Assembly: GCA_009380005.1 (NCBI GenBank)
Contig: WHSQ01000011.1
Coordinates: 1-59,944 of the forward strand
Origin: Actinomycetota bacterium
GTDB taxonomy: Bacteria > Actinomycetota > CADDZG01 > WHSQ01
Reading direction: 5' to 3'
DNA: 59,944 bases
Positions within the stretch are counted from its first letter, which is position 1. Each line of letters opens with the position of its first letter. Below the pieces are notes generated by a model. It was given only the letters and a program-made list of their open reading frames with translations, did no database searches and was not told the origin of the DNA. Shown here piece by piece: positions 11,650 through 20,702 of this stretch. The position numbers and the translations under genes were made by a program.

Positions 11650-11835
11650 ATGGCGAAGAAAGCCCTTAGGAACAAGGCGCAGGCGAAGCCGAAGTTCAAG
11701 GTGCGCGCTTACACGCGCTGTGTTAGGTGCGGACGGCCGCGCGCGGTTTACCGGCGTTTCGGCCTGTGCCGTCTGTGTTTCCGCGAGATGGCCCACAACG
11801 GGGAGATCCCGGGCATCACGAAGGCGAGTTGGTAG
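11650..11835 (+). CDS. rpsN: 30S ribosomal protein S14, zinc-binding type
   Basis: S14, 61 residues, the short zinc form (also called rpsZ). Two CxxC pairs, [20 protein letters not shown], bind one zinc ion. This is the ancestral form used by Gram-positives and thermophiles; the long zinc-free paralogue seen in some actinobacteria under zinc control is not in the window. The ATG directly abuts the rplE stop. Confidence 0.96.
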   Translation: MAKKALRNKAQAKPKFKVRAYTRCVRCGRPRAVYRRFGLCRLCFREMAHNGEIPGITKASW

Positions 11836-11837
11836 GC

Positions 11838-12236
11838 GTGAGCATGACCGATCCGATCGCCGACATGCTGAGCCGGATCCGTAACGCGGCGCGCGCGGCT
11901 CACGATGACGTCCAGATCCCGACGTCGAAGATCAAGGAGTCGATAGCCAAGATCCTCGCCGAGGAGGGCTACGTCGATGGGTACGAGATAGTTCGTGAAG
12001 ACGGACATCCATACCTCCAGATCCGCTTGCGGTATTCGGAGGAGCGGGAACCCGCCATAGCGGGCATCCGCCGCGTTTCGAAGCCGGGGCGTCGCGTGTA
12101 CCGCGGAGCTTCGGATCTGCCACGCGTGTTGGGCGGCTTGGGTGTAGCGATCATATCGACGTCTCACGGTGTCATGACCGACAAGGAGGCCCGTCGGACG
12201 CGTGTCGGCGGCGAGGTCCTTGCATACGTCTGGTAG
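11838..12236 (+). CDS. rpsH: 30S ribosomal protein S8
   Basis: S8, 132 residues, a central-domain 16S binder. It begins [17 protein letters not shown] from a GTG at 11838, parallel to mycobacterial MTMTDPIADFLTR; an ATG two codons later is possible. It ends with [27 protein letters not shown], the conserved RNA-binding end. In E. coli S8 represses the spc operon; no separate leader exists here. Confidence 0.96.
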   Translation: MSMTDPIADMLSRIRNAARAAHDDVQIPTSKIKESIAKILAEEGYVDGYEIVREDGHPYLQIRLRYSEEREPAIAGIRRVSKPGRRVYRGASDLPRVLGGLGVAIISTSHGVMTDKEARRTRVGGEVLAYVW

Positions 12237-12245
12237 GAGAGCGAC

Positions 12246-12791
12246 ATGTCACGAGTAGGTCAGGCGCCGATCACCGTGCCCTCCGGGGTGGAGGTTTCGG
12301 TGGCCGGCAACAGCATCAGGGTGAAGGGCCCGAAGGGAGAGCTCGAGAGAAGCTTTCCCGAGGAGATCCGCGTCGAGCAGAGCGACGGCGAGGTTCGCGT
12401 CACGCGCTCGGGCGAGGAGCGTGAGGTGAAGGCGTTGCACGGGTTGTTCAGAAGCCTCATCAACAACATGGTCCTCGGCGTCACCGAAGGCTTCGAGAAG
12501 AAACTGGAGATCCACGGCGTTGGATATCGCGCTTCCAAGCAGGGCAACGACCTCGAGATCCAGGTGGGTTTCTCGCATCCGGTCCGCAAGGCGGCTCCGG
12601 CCGGCATCGAATTCGAGGTCCCGCAACCGACCCGGATCACCGTCCGCGGCATCGATAAGGAGCTGGTCGGCAGGATCGCCGACGAGATCCGAGCGATCAG
12701 GAAGCCCGAGCCCTACAAGGCCAAGGGCATCAGGTACGAAGGTGAGTACGTCCGTCGCAAGGGCGGCAAGGCAGCGAAGGCTGGTGCGTGA
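12246..12791 (+). CDS. rplF: 50S ribosomal protein L6
   Basis: L6, 181 residues with two repeated domains, close to the sarcin-ricin loop. It begins [17 protein letters not shown] and carries [27 protein letters not shown] and the C-terminal [23 protein letters not shown], all characteristic. Ribosome site AGGAGAG precedes the ATG. Stop overlaps the start of rplR. Confidence 0.97.
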   Translation: MSRVGQAPITVPSGVEVSVAGNSIRVKGPKGELERSFPEEIRVEQSDGEVRVTRSGEEREVKALHGLFRSLINNMVLGVTEGFEKKLEIHGVGYRASKQGNDLEIQVGFSHPVRKAAPAGIEFEVPQPTRITVRGIDKELVGRIADEIRAIRKPEPYKAKGIRYEGEYVRRKGGKAAKAGA

Positions 12792-13141
12792 TGAGAGCCA
12801 AGGACAAGGTCGCAAGTCTTCGGCGGCGGCATCGCCGGGTGCGCAAGAAGGTGATCGGCACGGCCGAGCGCCCTCGTCTGGCGGTGTACCGGTCCAACCG
12901 GCATATCTACGCCCAGGTCATAGACGACTCCGCCGGCCGGACGCTCGCCGCTGCATCGACGCAGGACAACGGCACCGAGGGCTCGCCCAAGGACCGCGCG
13001 AAGGCCGTGGGGGTCTCCCTCGCCAAGAGGGCGCAGGACGCGGGGGTCACGAAGGTGACCTTCGACCGAGGCGGCTTCCAGTACCACGGCCGGGTAGCGG
13101 CCGTGGCGGAAGGCGCTCGTGAAGGAGGCTTGGAGCTGTGA
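12791..13141 (+). CDS. rplR: 50S ribosomal protein L18
   Basis: L18, 116 residues, binds 5S rRNA together with L5. It shows [32 protein letters not shown] and ends [26 protein letters not shown], both typical. The ATG at 12791 overlaps the rplF stop; a GTG one codon upstream is an alternative. It overlaps rpsE by four bases. Confidence 0.96.
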   Translation: MRAKDKVASLRRRHRRVRKKVIGTAERPRLAVYRSNRHIYAQVIDDSAGRTLAAASTQDNGTEGSPKDRAKAVGVSLAKRAQDAGVTKVTFDRGGFQYHGRVAAVAEGAREGGLEL

Positions 13142-13692
13142 GGAGACAAGGAGGAGGCCGCGGGCGCGACGACGACCGGGGCCAGTACGAAGAGCGGGTC
13201 GTTTCCATCAACCGCGTTGCGAAAGTGGTCAAGGGTGGCCGTCGCTTCTCCTTCACGGCTCTCGTCGTCGTGGGCGATGCCAATGGACAGGTGGGCGTTG
13301 GTTACGGCAAGGCCCGTGAGGTCCCCGCTGCGATCCAGAAGGGCATCGAGGAAGCGAAACGCAACTTCTTCCGGGTGCCGATGGTCGGCTCGACCATCAT
13401 CCACGAGATCACCGGCGAGGACTCGGCCGCGGTCGTGCTCCTCAAGCCCGCCTCGCCCGGTACCGGAGTGATCGCCGGGGGTCCCGTGCGTGCGGTGGTC
13501 GAGTGCGCCGGGATACGGGACATCCTGTCGAAATCGCTCGGTTCCGGCAATGCGATCAACATCATCCATGCGACCGTCAAGGCGCTGAAGGGTCTGAGCA
13601 CGCCGGACAGCGTGGCTCGCAAGCGCGGCAAGACGCCGGAAGAGGTAGCTCCGCCGTACCTGCTCCGCGATGCGACGCCCGCCGGGAGGTAG
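13138..13692 (+). CDS. rpsE: 30S ribosomal protein S5
   Basis: S5, 184 residues, at the mRNA entry and a fidelity determinant. The double-stranded-RNA-binding-like domain ([21 protein letters not shown]) follows a short Gly/Arg/Asp-rich N-terminus, then the C-terminal domain [32 protein letters not shown] start in a GTGA overlap with rplR. Confidence 0.96.
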   Translation: MRRQGGGRGRDDDRGQYEERVVSINRVAKVVKGGRRFSFTALVVVGDANGQVGVGYGKAREVPAAIQKGIEEAKRNFFRVPMVGSTIIHEITGEDSAAVVLLKPASPGTGVIAGGPVRAVVECAGIRDILSKSLGSGNAINIIHATVKALKGLSTPDSVARKRGKTPEEVAPPYLLRDATPAGR

Positions 13693-13698
13693 ATAGGA

Positions 13699-13887
13699 GT
13701 GCCGAAGAATCTCAAGGTTACTCAGGTGAAGTCGGCTTCGGACAAGGGCCAGAAGCAGCGCGCCACGATGCGCGCTTTGGGCATCCGTCGTATCGGCCAG
13801 GCCGTGACTCAGGAGGACAAGCCGGAGATCCGAGGGATGATCCGGGTCGTGGAGCACCTAGTAACGGTCGAGGAGATCGACGCATGA
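13699..13887 (+). CDS. rpmD: 50S ribosomal protein L30
   Basis: L30, 62 residues. It shows LKVTQVKSASDKGQKQRATMRALGIRRIGQAV and ends with the HLVTVEEI strand, all diagnostic. It starts at GTG after an AGATAGGAG ribosome site and overlaps rplO by four bases. L30 is absent from some lineages, so its presence here keeps the full spc order. Confidence 0.95.
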   Translation: MPKNLKVTQVKSASDKGQKQRATMRALGIRRIGQAVTQEDKPEIRGMIRVVEHLVTVEEIDA

Positions 13888-14336
13888 AGCCGCATGAGTT
13901 GAAGTCGGCCCCCGGAGCGACCAAGCGCCGCAAGCGTGTTGGGCGCGGGGAGGCATCGGGCAAGGGCAAGACGGCCGGTCGGGGGACCAAGGGGACCAAG
14001 GCACGCAACACCGTGCGGCTCGGATTCGAGGGCGGTCAGATGCCCCTGGTCCGGCGCGTTCCGAAGCTCAAGGGCTTCAAGCCACCCCGGCGCACGATCT
14101 ACGGGAGCGTGAACCTGAGCCAGCTCGACCGGTTGGACGCGTCCGAGATCGGGCCGGACGAGCTGCGAGCGGCCGGCCTGGTGCGGAAGCGACATGACCT
14201 GATCAAGATCCTGGGTTCGGGCGAGATCGAGCGCGCCGTGACCGTGCGCGCGCATGCCTTCAGCCAGACCGCACGAGAGAAGATCGAGGCCGCCGGAGGC
14301 AAGGCCGAGATCGTCGAGACGAAGGCCAAGAAGTGA
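13884..14336 (+). CDS. rplO: 50S ribosomal protein L15
   Basis: L15, 150 residues. The N-terminal extended arm (MKPHELKSAPGATKRRKRVGRGEASGKGKTAGRGTKG) and the C-terminal domain with IEAAGGKAEIVE are typical. The ATG at 13884 overlaps rpmD by four bases; the upstream open frame across rpsE/rpmD is not L15. The stop overlaps secY by four bases. Confidence 0.96.
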   Translation: MKPHELKSAPGATKRRKRVGRGEASGKGKTAGRGTKGTKARNTVRLGFEGGQMPLVRRVPKLKGFKPPRRTIYGSVNLSQLDRLDASEIGPDELRAAGLVRKRHDLIKILGSGEIERAVTVRAHAFSQTAREKIEAAGGKAEIVETKAKK

Positions 14337-15631
14337 ACCTGCTGCGAGCGTTCGTAAACGCATTCAAGGTCCCAGACCTCCGCAAGAAGATCTTCTTCAC
14401 CCTCATCATCATCGCGATATACCGATTCGGGTCCCACGTCCCGACCCCCGGTATCGACGTCGAAGCCGCTCAGAGGTTCCAGCAACAGGCCCAAGACGCC
14501 GGCGGCGTCCTGGCATTCATTAACCTGTTCTCGGGAGGGGCGCTGACGCAGCTGGCCGTGTTCGCGCTCGGGATCATGCCGTACATCACGTCCTCGATCA
14601 TCATGCAGCTGCTCACGGTGGTGATCCCGAAGCTCGAGGCGTGGTCCAAGGAAGGTGAGCTCGGGCAGAAGAAGATCACCCAGTGGACCCGGTACCTGAC
14701 CGTTCTGCTGGCCGTCATGCAGTCGACCGGGCTCGCGTTCCTGTTCAGTCGGGGCGATCCCTTCGGGACCGGTATCCAGGTCAACCTGATCCCCAACTTC
14801 GACGCCATGCACGTGGCCCTGATCGTCATATCGCTCACGGCCGGGACCGCTCTGATCATGTGGCTGGGCGAACTGATCACGCAACGGGGCATCGGCAACG
14901 GCATGTCGATCCTGATCTTCGCCTCGATCATCTCGACGCTGCCGGCCGAAGGGGCGGGGATCCTGAGGCAGAAGGGTTTTGGCCCGTTCCTCGTCATCTG
15001 CGCGATCGGCATGTTCATCATCGTCGCGATCGTGATCATGGAGCAGGGCCAGCGCCGCATCCCGGTTCAGTACGCGAAGCGGGTCGTGGGTCGCAAGATG
15101 GTCGGGGGCCAGTCGGTCTACATCCCCCTGAAGGTGAACACCGCGGGGATCATCCCGATCATCTTCGCCTCCAGCGTCCTGTACATACCGACGCTGTTAC
15201 AGAACGTCGTACAGCACCAGGGGATCCGGGACTTCATCGATCGGTACCTCGTCAACTCGACCAGCATCTTCTACATGTTCCTGTACGGATTGATGGTCGT
15301 CTTCTTCGCTTACTTCTACACGGCGATCGTCTTCAACCCGGTCGACCAGGCGGACAACATGAAGAAGTACGGCGGGTTCATCCCCGGGATCCGTCCGGGC
15401 CGTCAGACGGCGGAGTACCTCGACCGGATCCTGACGCGTATCACCCTACCGGGCGCCCTGTTCATCGCCGCCATCGCCCTGATGCCCAACATCGCGACCG
15501 CGGCCTACGGCATCCAGCAGCTGCCCTTCGGTGGGACCTCGATCCTGATCACGGTCGGTGTCACACTGGAGACGATGAAGCAGATCGAATCGCAACTAAC
15601 GATGCGCCACTACGAAGGCTTCCTGAAATAG
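14333..15631 (+). CDS. secY: Protein translocase channel subunit SecY
   Basis: SecY is the membrane pore for secreted and membrane proteins, working with SecE, SecG and SecA. The 432 residues contain the expected ten hydrophobic segments; segment 1 is FFTLIIIAIYRFGSHVPTPGID, the plug follows, and the cytosolic loops include QRRIPVQYAKR and the C-terminal MKKYGGFIPGIRPGRQTAEYL. The start is GTG in an overlap with rplO. Position between rplO and adk is the standard spc order. Confidence 0.96.
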   Translation: MNLLRAFVNAFKVPDLRKKIFFTLIIIAIYRFGSHVPTPGIDVEAAQRFQQQAQDAGGVLAFINLFSGGALTQLAVFALGIMPYITSSIIMQLLTVVIPKLEAWSKEGELGQKKITQWTRYLTVLLAVMQSTGLAFLFSRGDPFGTGIQVNLIPNFDAMHVALIVISLTAGTALIMWLGELITQRGIGNGMSILIFASIISTLPAEGAGILRQKGFGPFLVICAIGMFIIVAIVIMEQGQRRIPVQYAKRVVGRKMVGGQSVYIPLKVNTAGIIPIIFASSVLYIPTLLQNVVQHQGIRDFIDRYLVNSTSIFYMFLYGLMVVFFAYFYTAIVFNPVDQADNMKKYGGFIPGIRPGRQTAEYLDRILTRITLPGALFIAAIALMPNIATAAYGIQQLPFGGTSILITVGVTLETMKQIESQLTMRHYEGFLK

Positions 15632-15638
15632 GCATGTG

Positions 15639-16277
15639 ATGAGGCTGGTGATGTTCGGCCCGCAGGGCGCGGGTAAAGGTACGCAATCGGCGCGGATAGC
15701 GGAGAAGTACGGCATCCCCTCGATCGCGACCGGTGACATCTTCCGGTGGGCGATCAAGGGGGGCACCTCGTTGGGCGGCAAGGTGAAGCAGTACGTCGAG
15801 GCCGGCAACCTGGTCCCCGACGAGCTCACGATAGAGACCGTCCGGGAGCGTTTGACGGCGGATGACTGTGAGGAGGGCTTCCTCCTCGACGGGTTCCCCC
15901 GCAGCGTCCCCCAGGCCGAAGCCCTCGACGAGATCCTCGCCGAGAAGGATCGTGCCCTGGACGCGGCTCTCGTGCTGCAGGTGCCGGAGGAGGTCTCGCT
16001 GCGGCGACTCACGGGGCGTCGCGTGTGCTCCAACTGCGGCCGCAACTACAGCCTGGACAGCCCGCCCGAGAAGAACTGGACCTGCGACGTGTGCGGAGGA
16101 CCGGTCACCCCTCGCGCCGACGATGAGGACGAGGAGGCGATCCGGGCCCGCCTCAGGAGCTACCACGACACCACCGAGCCGCTGAAGGTCTACTACGGCG
16201 AGAAGGGGATCCTGCGGGAGGTCGACGGGACCCAGAGCCCAGACGACGTCTTCAGCAGCATCGTCTCGGCGCTCTAG
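15639..16277 (+). CDS. adk: Adenylate kinase, long zinc-LID form
   Basis: Interconverts ATP+AMP and 2 ADP. 212 residues: P-loop GPQGAGKGTQ, NMP-binding region, DGFPRS at about 88, and a full LID at about residues 120-160 holding four cysteines (CSNCG ... CDVCGG) that bind zinc. Mycobacterial Adk lacks this LID insertion, so the protein is of the Bacillus-like long type. The ATG at 15639 is preferred to the GTG one codon upstream; the ribosome site is weak and expression may depend on secY. Confidence 0.95.
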   Translation: MRLVMFGPQGAGKGTQSARIAEKYGIPSIATGDIFRWAIKGGTSLGGKVKQYVEAGNLVPDELTIETVRERLTADDCEEGFLLDGFPRSVPQAEALDEILAEKDRALDAALVLQVPEEVSLRRLTGRRVCSNCGRNYSLDSPPEKNWTCDVCGGPVTPRADDEDEEAIRARLRSYHDTTEPLKVYYGEKGILREVDGTQSPDDVFSSIVSAL

Positions 16278-16281
16278 ACCG

Positions 16282-17040
16282 GTGATCTACAAGAAGTCCC
16301 CCGAGGAGATCGCCACGATGCGACGCGCCGGCAAGGTCGTCGCCGACACGCACGAGCGGCTCGAAGAGGCGATCCGCCCGGGGGTCACCACCGCGGAGCT
16401 GGACCGGATCGCCGACGAGTACATCGCCGGGGCCGGTGGGGTGCCCTCGTTCAAGGGCTACCGGGGTTTCCCCCGATCGATCTGCTCATCGCCCAACGAG
16501 ATGATCGTCCACGGGATCCCCAGTGAAGACGTCGTCCTCGAAGACGGCGACATCGTCTCTCTGGACATCGGGGTGATCTTGGACGGTTATCACGGAGACT
16601 CCGCCTGGACGTACGCCGTGGGCGCCGCGGACGCGGCTGCCGCTGAGCTGCTCAAGGTCACCGAGGCCAGCCTCGACGCCGCCATCGGCCAGACCCGGCC
16701 CGGGCGCCGTTTGGGGGACGTCGGCTACGCCGCCCAGCAGGTCGCCGAAGCGGCGGGGTTCTCCGTCGTGCGGGAGTACGCGGGTCACGGGATAGGCCGA
16801 TCTCTCCACGAGGAACCGTGGGTGCCCAACTACGGCCCTCCGGGCCGCCGGGAGCTCCTGAGCGCGGGCATGACCATCGCCATCGAACCGATGGTCAACG
16901 CCGGCGGGGCCGGGACCAAGGTCCTCGACGACGGTTGGGGCGTGGTGACCGCCGACGGCAGCCTGTCGGCCCACTTCGAGCACACGGTCGCGGTCACGCC
17001 CGAGGGGCACGAGGTCCTCACCCGCAGGGGGCCTCTGTGA
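16282..17040 (+). CDS. map: Methionine aminopeptidase, type I
   Basis: Removes initiator methionine from new proteins, using two metal ions. The 252 residues show DIGVILDGYHGDSAWTYAVG (two Asp ligands), GHGIGRSLHEEP (His ligand), IEPMV and the FEHTVAVT Glu ligand. No N-terminal zinc finger or SH3-binding extension is present, so it is the short form. GTG start, four bases after adk. It is the last gene of the long run; a fresh promoter follows. Confidence 0.96.
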   Translation: MIYKKSPEEIATMRRAGKVVADTHERLEEAIRPGVTTAELDRIADEYIAGAGGVPSFKGYRGFPRSICSSPNEMIVHGIPSEDVVLEDGDIVSLDIGVILDGYHGDSAWTYAVGAADAAAAELLKVTEASLDAAIGQTRPGRRLGDVGYAAQQVAEAAGFSVVREYAGHGIGRSLHEEPWVPNYGPPGRRELLSAGMTIAIEPMVNAGGAGTKVLDDGWGVVTADGSLSAHFEHTVAVTPEGHEVLTRRGPL

Positions 17041-17081
17041 GCGGTGCCAGCCCGCCCTTCGTGGCCCTCGGTTTGCGGGGG

Positions 17082-17111
17082 GTGACCAGGGAAAATGCCG
17101 GCTGCTATACT
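17082..17111 (+). promoter_or_regulatory. Promoter of the infA-rpoA (alpha) operon
   Basis: A -35 like GTGACC (17082-17087) and a -10 TATACT (17106-17111) are 18 bp apart in the 170-bp gap after map. Transcription would start near 17118, about 90 nt before infA. Confidence 0.65.
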
Positions 17112-17142
17112 CGTCAGTCCGGCTTGGTCCCCCAGTTACGCG

Positions 17143-17166
17143 CGCCCCGGGAGGGGCGTTTGTCTT
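17143..17166 (+). terminator. Attenuator-like hairpin in the infA leader
   Basis: CGCCCC (17143-17148) pairs perfectly with GGGGCG (17153-17158) around a GGGA loop, followed by TTTGTCTT. It lies about 25 nt after the predicted start point and 45 nt before infA, so it would act inside the leader rather than end map. Whether it terminates in vivo is unknown. Confidence 0.5.
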
Positions 17167-17210
17167 GGGTGGCCCGGCACAAGCGAACAAGTAGAGATGT
17201 GAGATAGCCC

Positions 17211-17453
17211 ATGGCCAAGAACAAAGAGAAGGCTCCCGCCAAGGAAGAGGGCATCCAGGTAGAGGGGACGGTCATCGAGACCCTCCCCAACGCCATGTTC
17301 AAGGTCGAGCTCGAGAATGGCCACAGCGTCCTCGCTCACATCTCCGGGAAGATGCGTATGCACTACATCCGCATCCTTCCCGGCGACCGTGTCCAGGTGG
17401 AGTTGTCGCCGTACGACCTCAGCCGGGGCCGGGTCACATACAGGTACAAGTAG
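17211..17453 (+). CDS. infA: Translation initiation factor IF-1
   Basis: IF-1, 80 residues, an OB-fold protein that occupies the A site at initiation. The core [68 protein letters not shown] is typical in order; the N-terminus has an extra Lys-rich stretch ([12 protein letters not shown]) of about eight residues. It is the first gene after a separate promoter and leader, and rpmJ follows after 19 bp. Confidence 0.96.
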   Translation: MAKNKEKAPAKEEGIQVEGTVIETLPNAMFKVELENGHSVLAHISGKMRMHYIRILPGDRVQVELSPYDLSRGRVTYRYK

Positions 17454-17472
17454 GACGGAGTTGCAAGCAGCG

Positions 17473-17586
17473 ATGAAGGTGCGCCCGAGCGTCAAGAAGA
17501 TGTGTGACAAATGCAAGATCGTCCGTCGCCGCGGGCGCGTGATGGTGATCTGTTCGAACCCGCGACACAAGCAGCGTCAGGGCTAG
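17473..17586 (+). CDS. rpmJ: 50S ribosomal protein L36, zinc form
   Basis: L36, 37 residues. It reads [17 protein letters not shown] and ends [11 protein letters not shown]; the three cysteines and one histidine bind zinc (C+ form). The short length matches the family exactly. It sits between infA and rpsM as in most Gram-positives. Confidence 0.95.
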   Translation: MKVRPSVKKMCDKCKIVRRRGRVMVICSNPRHKQRQG

Positions 17587-17595
17587 GGAGGCAAG

Positions 17596-17979
17596 TTGGC
17601 TCGCATCGCAGGGGTGGATCTTCCACGGGACAAACGTCTCGAGATCGGCCTGACGTACATCTTCGGAATGGGCCCCACGAAGGCGGTCGATACCTGCTTC
17701 GGCGCGCGCGTGGACCCGGCCACCAAGGTGAGAGATCTGACGGATGAGGAGATCATCCGTATCCGTGACTGGATCGGCGCCAACTACACGGTCGAGGGTG
17801 ACCTCCGGCGCGAGGTCAATCAGAACATCAAGCGAAAGGTCGAGATCGGTTGTTACCAGGGGCTCCGCCACCGCCGGAGCCTGCCGGTCCGAGGTCAGCG
17901 CACGCACACCAACGCCCGGACTCGTAAGGGACCGCGCAAGACCGTGGCGGGCAAGAAGAAGGTCAAGGGTAAGAAGTAG
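17596..17979 (+). CDS. rpsM: 30S ribosomal protein S13
   Basis: S13, 127 residues, in the 30S head and the bridges to the 50S. It begins [26 protein letters not shown] and ends with the basic tail [26 protein letters not shown]. The start codon is TTG after a GGGAGGCAAG ribosome site; no better start exists. Confidence 0.95.
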   Translation: MARIAGVDLPRDKRLEIGLTYIFGMGPTKAVDTCFGARVDPATKVRDLTDEEIIRIRDWIGANYTVEGDLRREVNQNIKRKVEIGCYQGLRHRRSLPVRGQRTHTNARTRKGPRKTVAGKKKVKGKK

Positions 17980-17994
17980 TGAAGGGGACTGTGT

Positions 17995-18390
17995 TTGGCG
18001 ACCGGTAAGAAGGCGAAGAAGACTCGCCGCAGGGAAAAGAAGAACATCGTCCACGGTGTGGCTCACATCAAAGCGACGTTCAACAACACGATCATCTCGA
18101 TCACGGACGTCGAGGGGAACGTGATCTCGTGGGCGTCGGCCGGCAACGTCGGCTTCAAGGGTTCGCGTAAGTCGACGCCGTACGCCGCCCAGCAGGCTGC
18201 CGAGATGTGCTCGCGCCGGGCGCAGGAACACGGTGTCCGGCGTGTCGACGTAACGGTGAAGGGGCCCGGCTCCGGTCGGGAGACTGCCATCCGGTCGCTG
18301 CAGGCCTCGGGACTCGAGGTGATCGGCATCAAGGACGTGACCCCGGTGCCCCACAACGGCTGTCGCCCCCGCAAGAGAAGGCGGGTGTGA
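17995..18390 (+). CDS. rpsK: 30S ribosomal protein S11
   Basis: S11, 131 residues, of the 30S platform. It shows [47 protein letters not shown] and the C-terminal [20 protein letters not shown]; the last segment is almost invariant. It uses a TTG start, the second in succession in this operon. Confidence 0.95.
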   Translation: MATGKKAKKTRRREKKNIVHGVAHIKATFNNTIISITDVEGNVISWASAGNVGFKGSRKSTPYAAQQAAEMCSRRAQEHGVRRVDVTVKGPGSGRETAIRSLQASGLEVIGIKDVTPVPHNGCRPRKRRRV

Positions 18391-18396
18391 GGGCCG

Positions 18397-19023
18397 ATGG
18401 CTAGGTATACCGGGCCCGTCTGCAAGCTCTGTCGTCGCGAGCGAACGAAGCTCTTCCTGAAGGGCACGCGTTGCGAGTCTCAGAAGTGTCCGATCGAGAA
18501 GGGCCGTCCCCCGCCCGGCGAGCACGGTCGAGGTCGCGTGCGGGAGAGCGAGTACCTGCTCCAGCTGCGCGAGAAGCAGAAGGCCAAGCGTTTCTACGGC
18601 GTGCTGGAGAAGCAGTTCCGCCGCTACTACGCAGAGGCTGCTACCTCCAAGGGGGTCACGGGCGAAGAGCTGATGCGCATCTGCGAGTCGCGGCTCGACA
18701 ACGTCGTGTACCGAGCGGGTTTCGCGATGAACCGCCCGATGGCGAGGCAGTTGGTCAACCACGGTCATTTCGAAGTGAACGGACGCAAGGTGAACATCCC
18801 GTCCTACCGCGTGAAGTCCGGGGACACGGTGACCGTCAAGGCTCGTTCGAAATCGTTGGGCCGCATCGTCGAGAACACCTCGTACGCCGGCGGTCGCGAG
18901 ATCCCCGAGTGGCTCAGTTCGAACTTCAAGGACATGCAGGTAGAGGTGCGATCTCTGCCGGATCGCAATCAGATCGATGCTCCCGTCCAGGAGCAGTTGA
19001 TCGTCGAGTACTACTCCAAGTAA
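18397..19023 (+). CDS. rpsD: 30S ribosomal protein S4, zinc form
   Basis: S4, 208 residues, a primary 16S binder and fidelity protein. Near the N-terminus CKLCRRERTKLFLKGTRC and the following C-x5-C supply four cysteines for zinc; the S4 RNA-binding domain (SRLDNVVYRAGFA ... VNHGHFEVNGRKVNIPSYRVKSGD) lies at about 95-155. ATG start, six bases after rpsK. Confidence 0.96.
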   Translation: MARYTGPVCKLCRRERTKLFLKGTRCESQKCPIEKGRPPPGEHGRGRVRESEYLLQLREKQKAKRFYGVLEKQFRRYYAEAATSKGVTGEELMRICESRLDNVVYRAGFAMNRPMARQLVNHGHFEVNGRKVNIPSYRVKSGDTVTVKARSKSLGRIVENTSYAGGREIPEWLSSNFKDMQVEVRSLPDRNQIDAPVQEQLIVEYYSK

Positions 19024-19049
19024 CCCACAGCAGCAGCGAGAGGAGTTAG

Positions 19050-19991
19050 ATGGATCTGCTTATCGTTCAGCGCCCGCAGATCTCCGAGGAAGAGATCTCC
19101 GAGAATCGAAGCAAGTTCACCATCGAGCCACTGGAGCCGGGCTTCGGCTACACGCTTGGGAACTCGCTCCGTCGGACGCTTCTCTCGTCGATCCCGGGTG
19201 CGGCGGTCACGGAGATGAAGGTCGACGGGGTCCTTCATGAGTTCTCCACGGTCGAGGGTGTGACCGAGGACGTGACCGATATCGTGCTCAATCTGAAGGA
19301 GCTCGTCATCCGCAGCGAGAACGAGGAGGCCACGAACGTCCACCTTCGTGCCTCCGGTCCCGCCGAGGTCAAGGGGAGCGACATCGAGCTGCCCAGCGGT
19401 CTCGAGATCCTGAACCCCGAGCATCACATCGCCACGCTCAACGGCAAGGCGACCCTCTCCATGGACCTCACGATCGAGCAGGGTCGTGGCTACCGGGCGG
19501 CCGACGGTGCGGCCGGCAAGGACATCGGCCGTATCCCGATCGACGCCCTGTTCTCGCCCGTCAGGCGGGTCACGTACGAAGTCGAACCCACTCGCGTCGA
19601 ACAGATGACGAACTACGATCGTCTGATCCTCGATGTCGAGACCGATGGCTCGGTTTCGCCGACGGAGGCCGTCTCGGCTGCCGGTTCGACGCTGGTCGAG
19701 CTCTTCCAGCTCTTCCAGGGTCTGGGCGAGGGAACGGGGGGACTGGTCCTGGGCCCGGAGCCGGGCGAGGACGAGGTCTCGGGCATCCTGGCCCAACCGA
19801 TCGAGGATCTCGACCTGACGGTTCGCTCGTACAACTGCCTCAAGCGTGAGGGAGTCACCACGGTCGGCGAGCTAACGCAGAAGTCCGAGGAGGACCTGCT
19901 CGAGATCCGCAACTTCGGCCAGAAGTCGATCGACGAGGTGAAGGCGAAGCTCGAGGAGCTCGGCCTCGACCTCAAGCGCAAAGAGTTCTAG
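19050..19991 (+). CDS. rpoA: RNA polymerase alpha subunit
   Basis: Alpha, 313 residues. The N-terminal assembly domain includes [31 protein letters not shown]; the C-terminal domain (about 240-305) has [16 protein letters not shown] and [19 protein letters not shown], which contact UP elements and activators. AGGAG precedes the ATG. It follows rpsD in the standard alpha operon order. Confidence 0.97.
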   Translation: MDLLIVQRPQISEEEISENRSKFTIEPLEPGFGYTLGNSLRRTLLSSIPGAAVTEMKVDGVLHEFSTVEGVTEDVTDIVLNLKELVIRSENEEATNVHLRASGPAEVKGSDIELPSGLEILNPEHHIATLNGKATLSMDLTIEQGRGYRAADGAAGKDIGRIPIDALFSPVRRVTYEVEPTRVEQMTNYDRLILDVETDGSVSPTEAVSAAGSTLVELFQLFQGLGEGTGGLVLGPEPGEDEVSGILAQPIEDLDLTVRSYNCLKREGVTTVGELTQKSEEDLLEIRNFGQKSIDEVKAKLEELGLDLKRKEF

Positions 19992-20018
19992 GGAACGCCC
20001 GGAGGAAGGTGCACGGTC

Positions 20019-20702
20019 ATGCCGCAGCCTAAGAAGGGCTACTCGCTCGGGTCGAGCCCTTCTCATCAGGGACTCATGCTGCGCAACCTCGCGCGCTCGC
20101 TGTTCGAGCACGAGAGGTTGAAGACGACCGAGGCCAAGGCCAAGCTCCTGCGTCCTTACGCGGAGAAGTTGATCACCAAGGCGAAACACGGCACCGTCCA
20201 CCACCGTCGCCAGGCGTTGTCGGAGATCCAGGACCGGGAGTCGGTGCACAAGCTGTTCGCCGAGATCGGGCCGCGCTTCTCCGAGCGCAACGGCGGCTAC
20301 ACGCGCATCGTGAAGCTCGGGACCCGCAACGGTGACGGCGCTCCTATGGCTCTCATCGAACTGCTCGACGGCACCGAGGTCGGCACCACCACGGTCGAGG
20401 AGGAGGACGGCACGCGCCGCCGCATCCGTCGGCCGCGACGGCGAACGGCCGAAGGGATGCCCGAGGACAAGCCCACGCGGTCGCGAGCGTCACAGGCGGC
20501 GGCCGAGGGCTCGGGCGCGCCGGAGACGGTCGAGGGACCTGAGGGCGAAGAGGCGGAGTCCGCCGCGGTCGCGCAGGCCGCGCGAGAAGCGTCGATCGGA
20601 GATACAGCGGAGCAGGTCGAGGGTCAAACCGAGAACGTGCCCGAGGGCGCTCCGCCGATGCGTCGCGAAACCCGATCCGATCAGGAAACGAAACAAGACT
20701 GA
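20019..20702 (+). CDS. rplQ: 50S ribosomal protein L17 with an acidic tail
   Basis: L17 lies near the exit site. The core is residues 1 to about 118 ([41 protein letters not shown] through [10 protein letters not shown]). The rest, to 227, is a low-complexity tail rich in Glu, Ala, Arg and Thr. Most L17 proteins stop near 120, though some actinobacteria have tails. The gene ends in an overlap with truA. Confidence 0.95.
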   Translation: MPQPKKGYSLGSSPSHQGLMLRNLARSLFEHERLKTTEAKAKLLRPYAEKLITKAKHGTVHHRRQALSEIQDRESVHKLFAEIGPRFSERNGGYTRIVKLGTRNGDGAPMALIELLDGTEVGTTTVEEEDGTRRRIRRPRRRTAEGMPEDKPTRSRASQAAAEGSGAPETVEGPEGEEAESAAVAQAAREASIGDTAEQVEGQTENVPEGAPPMRRETRSDQETKQD

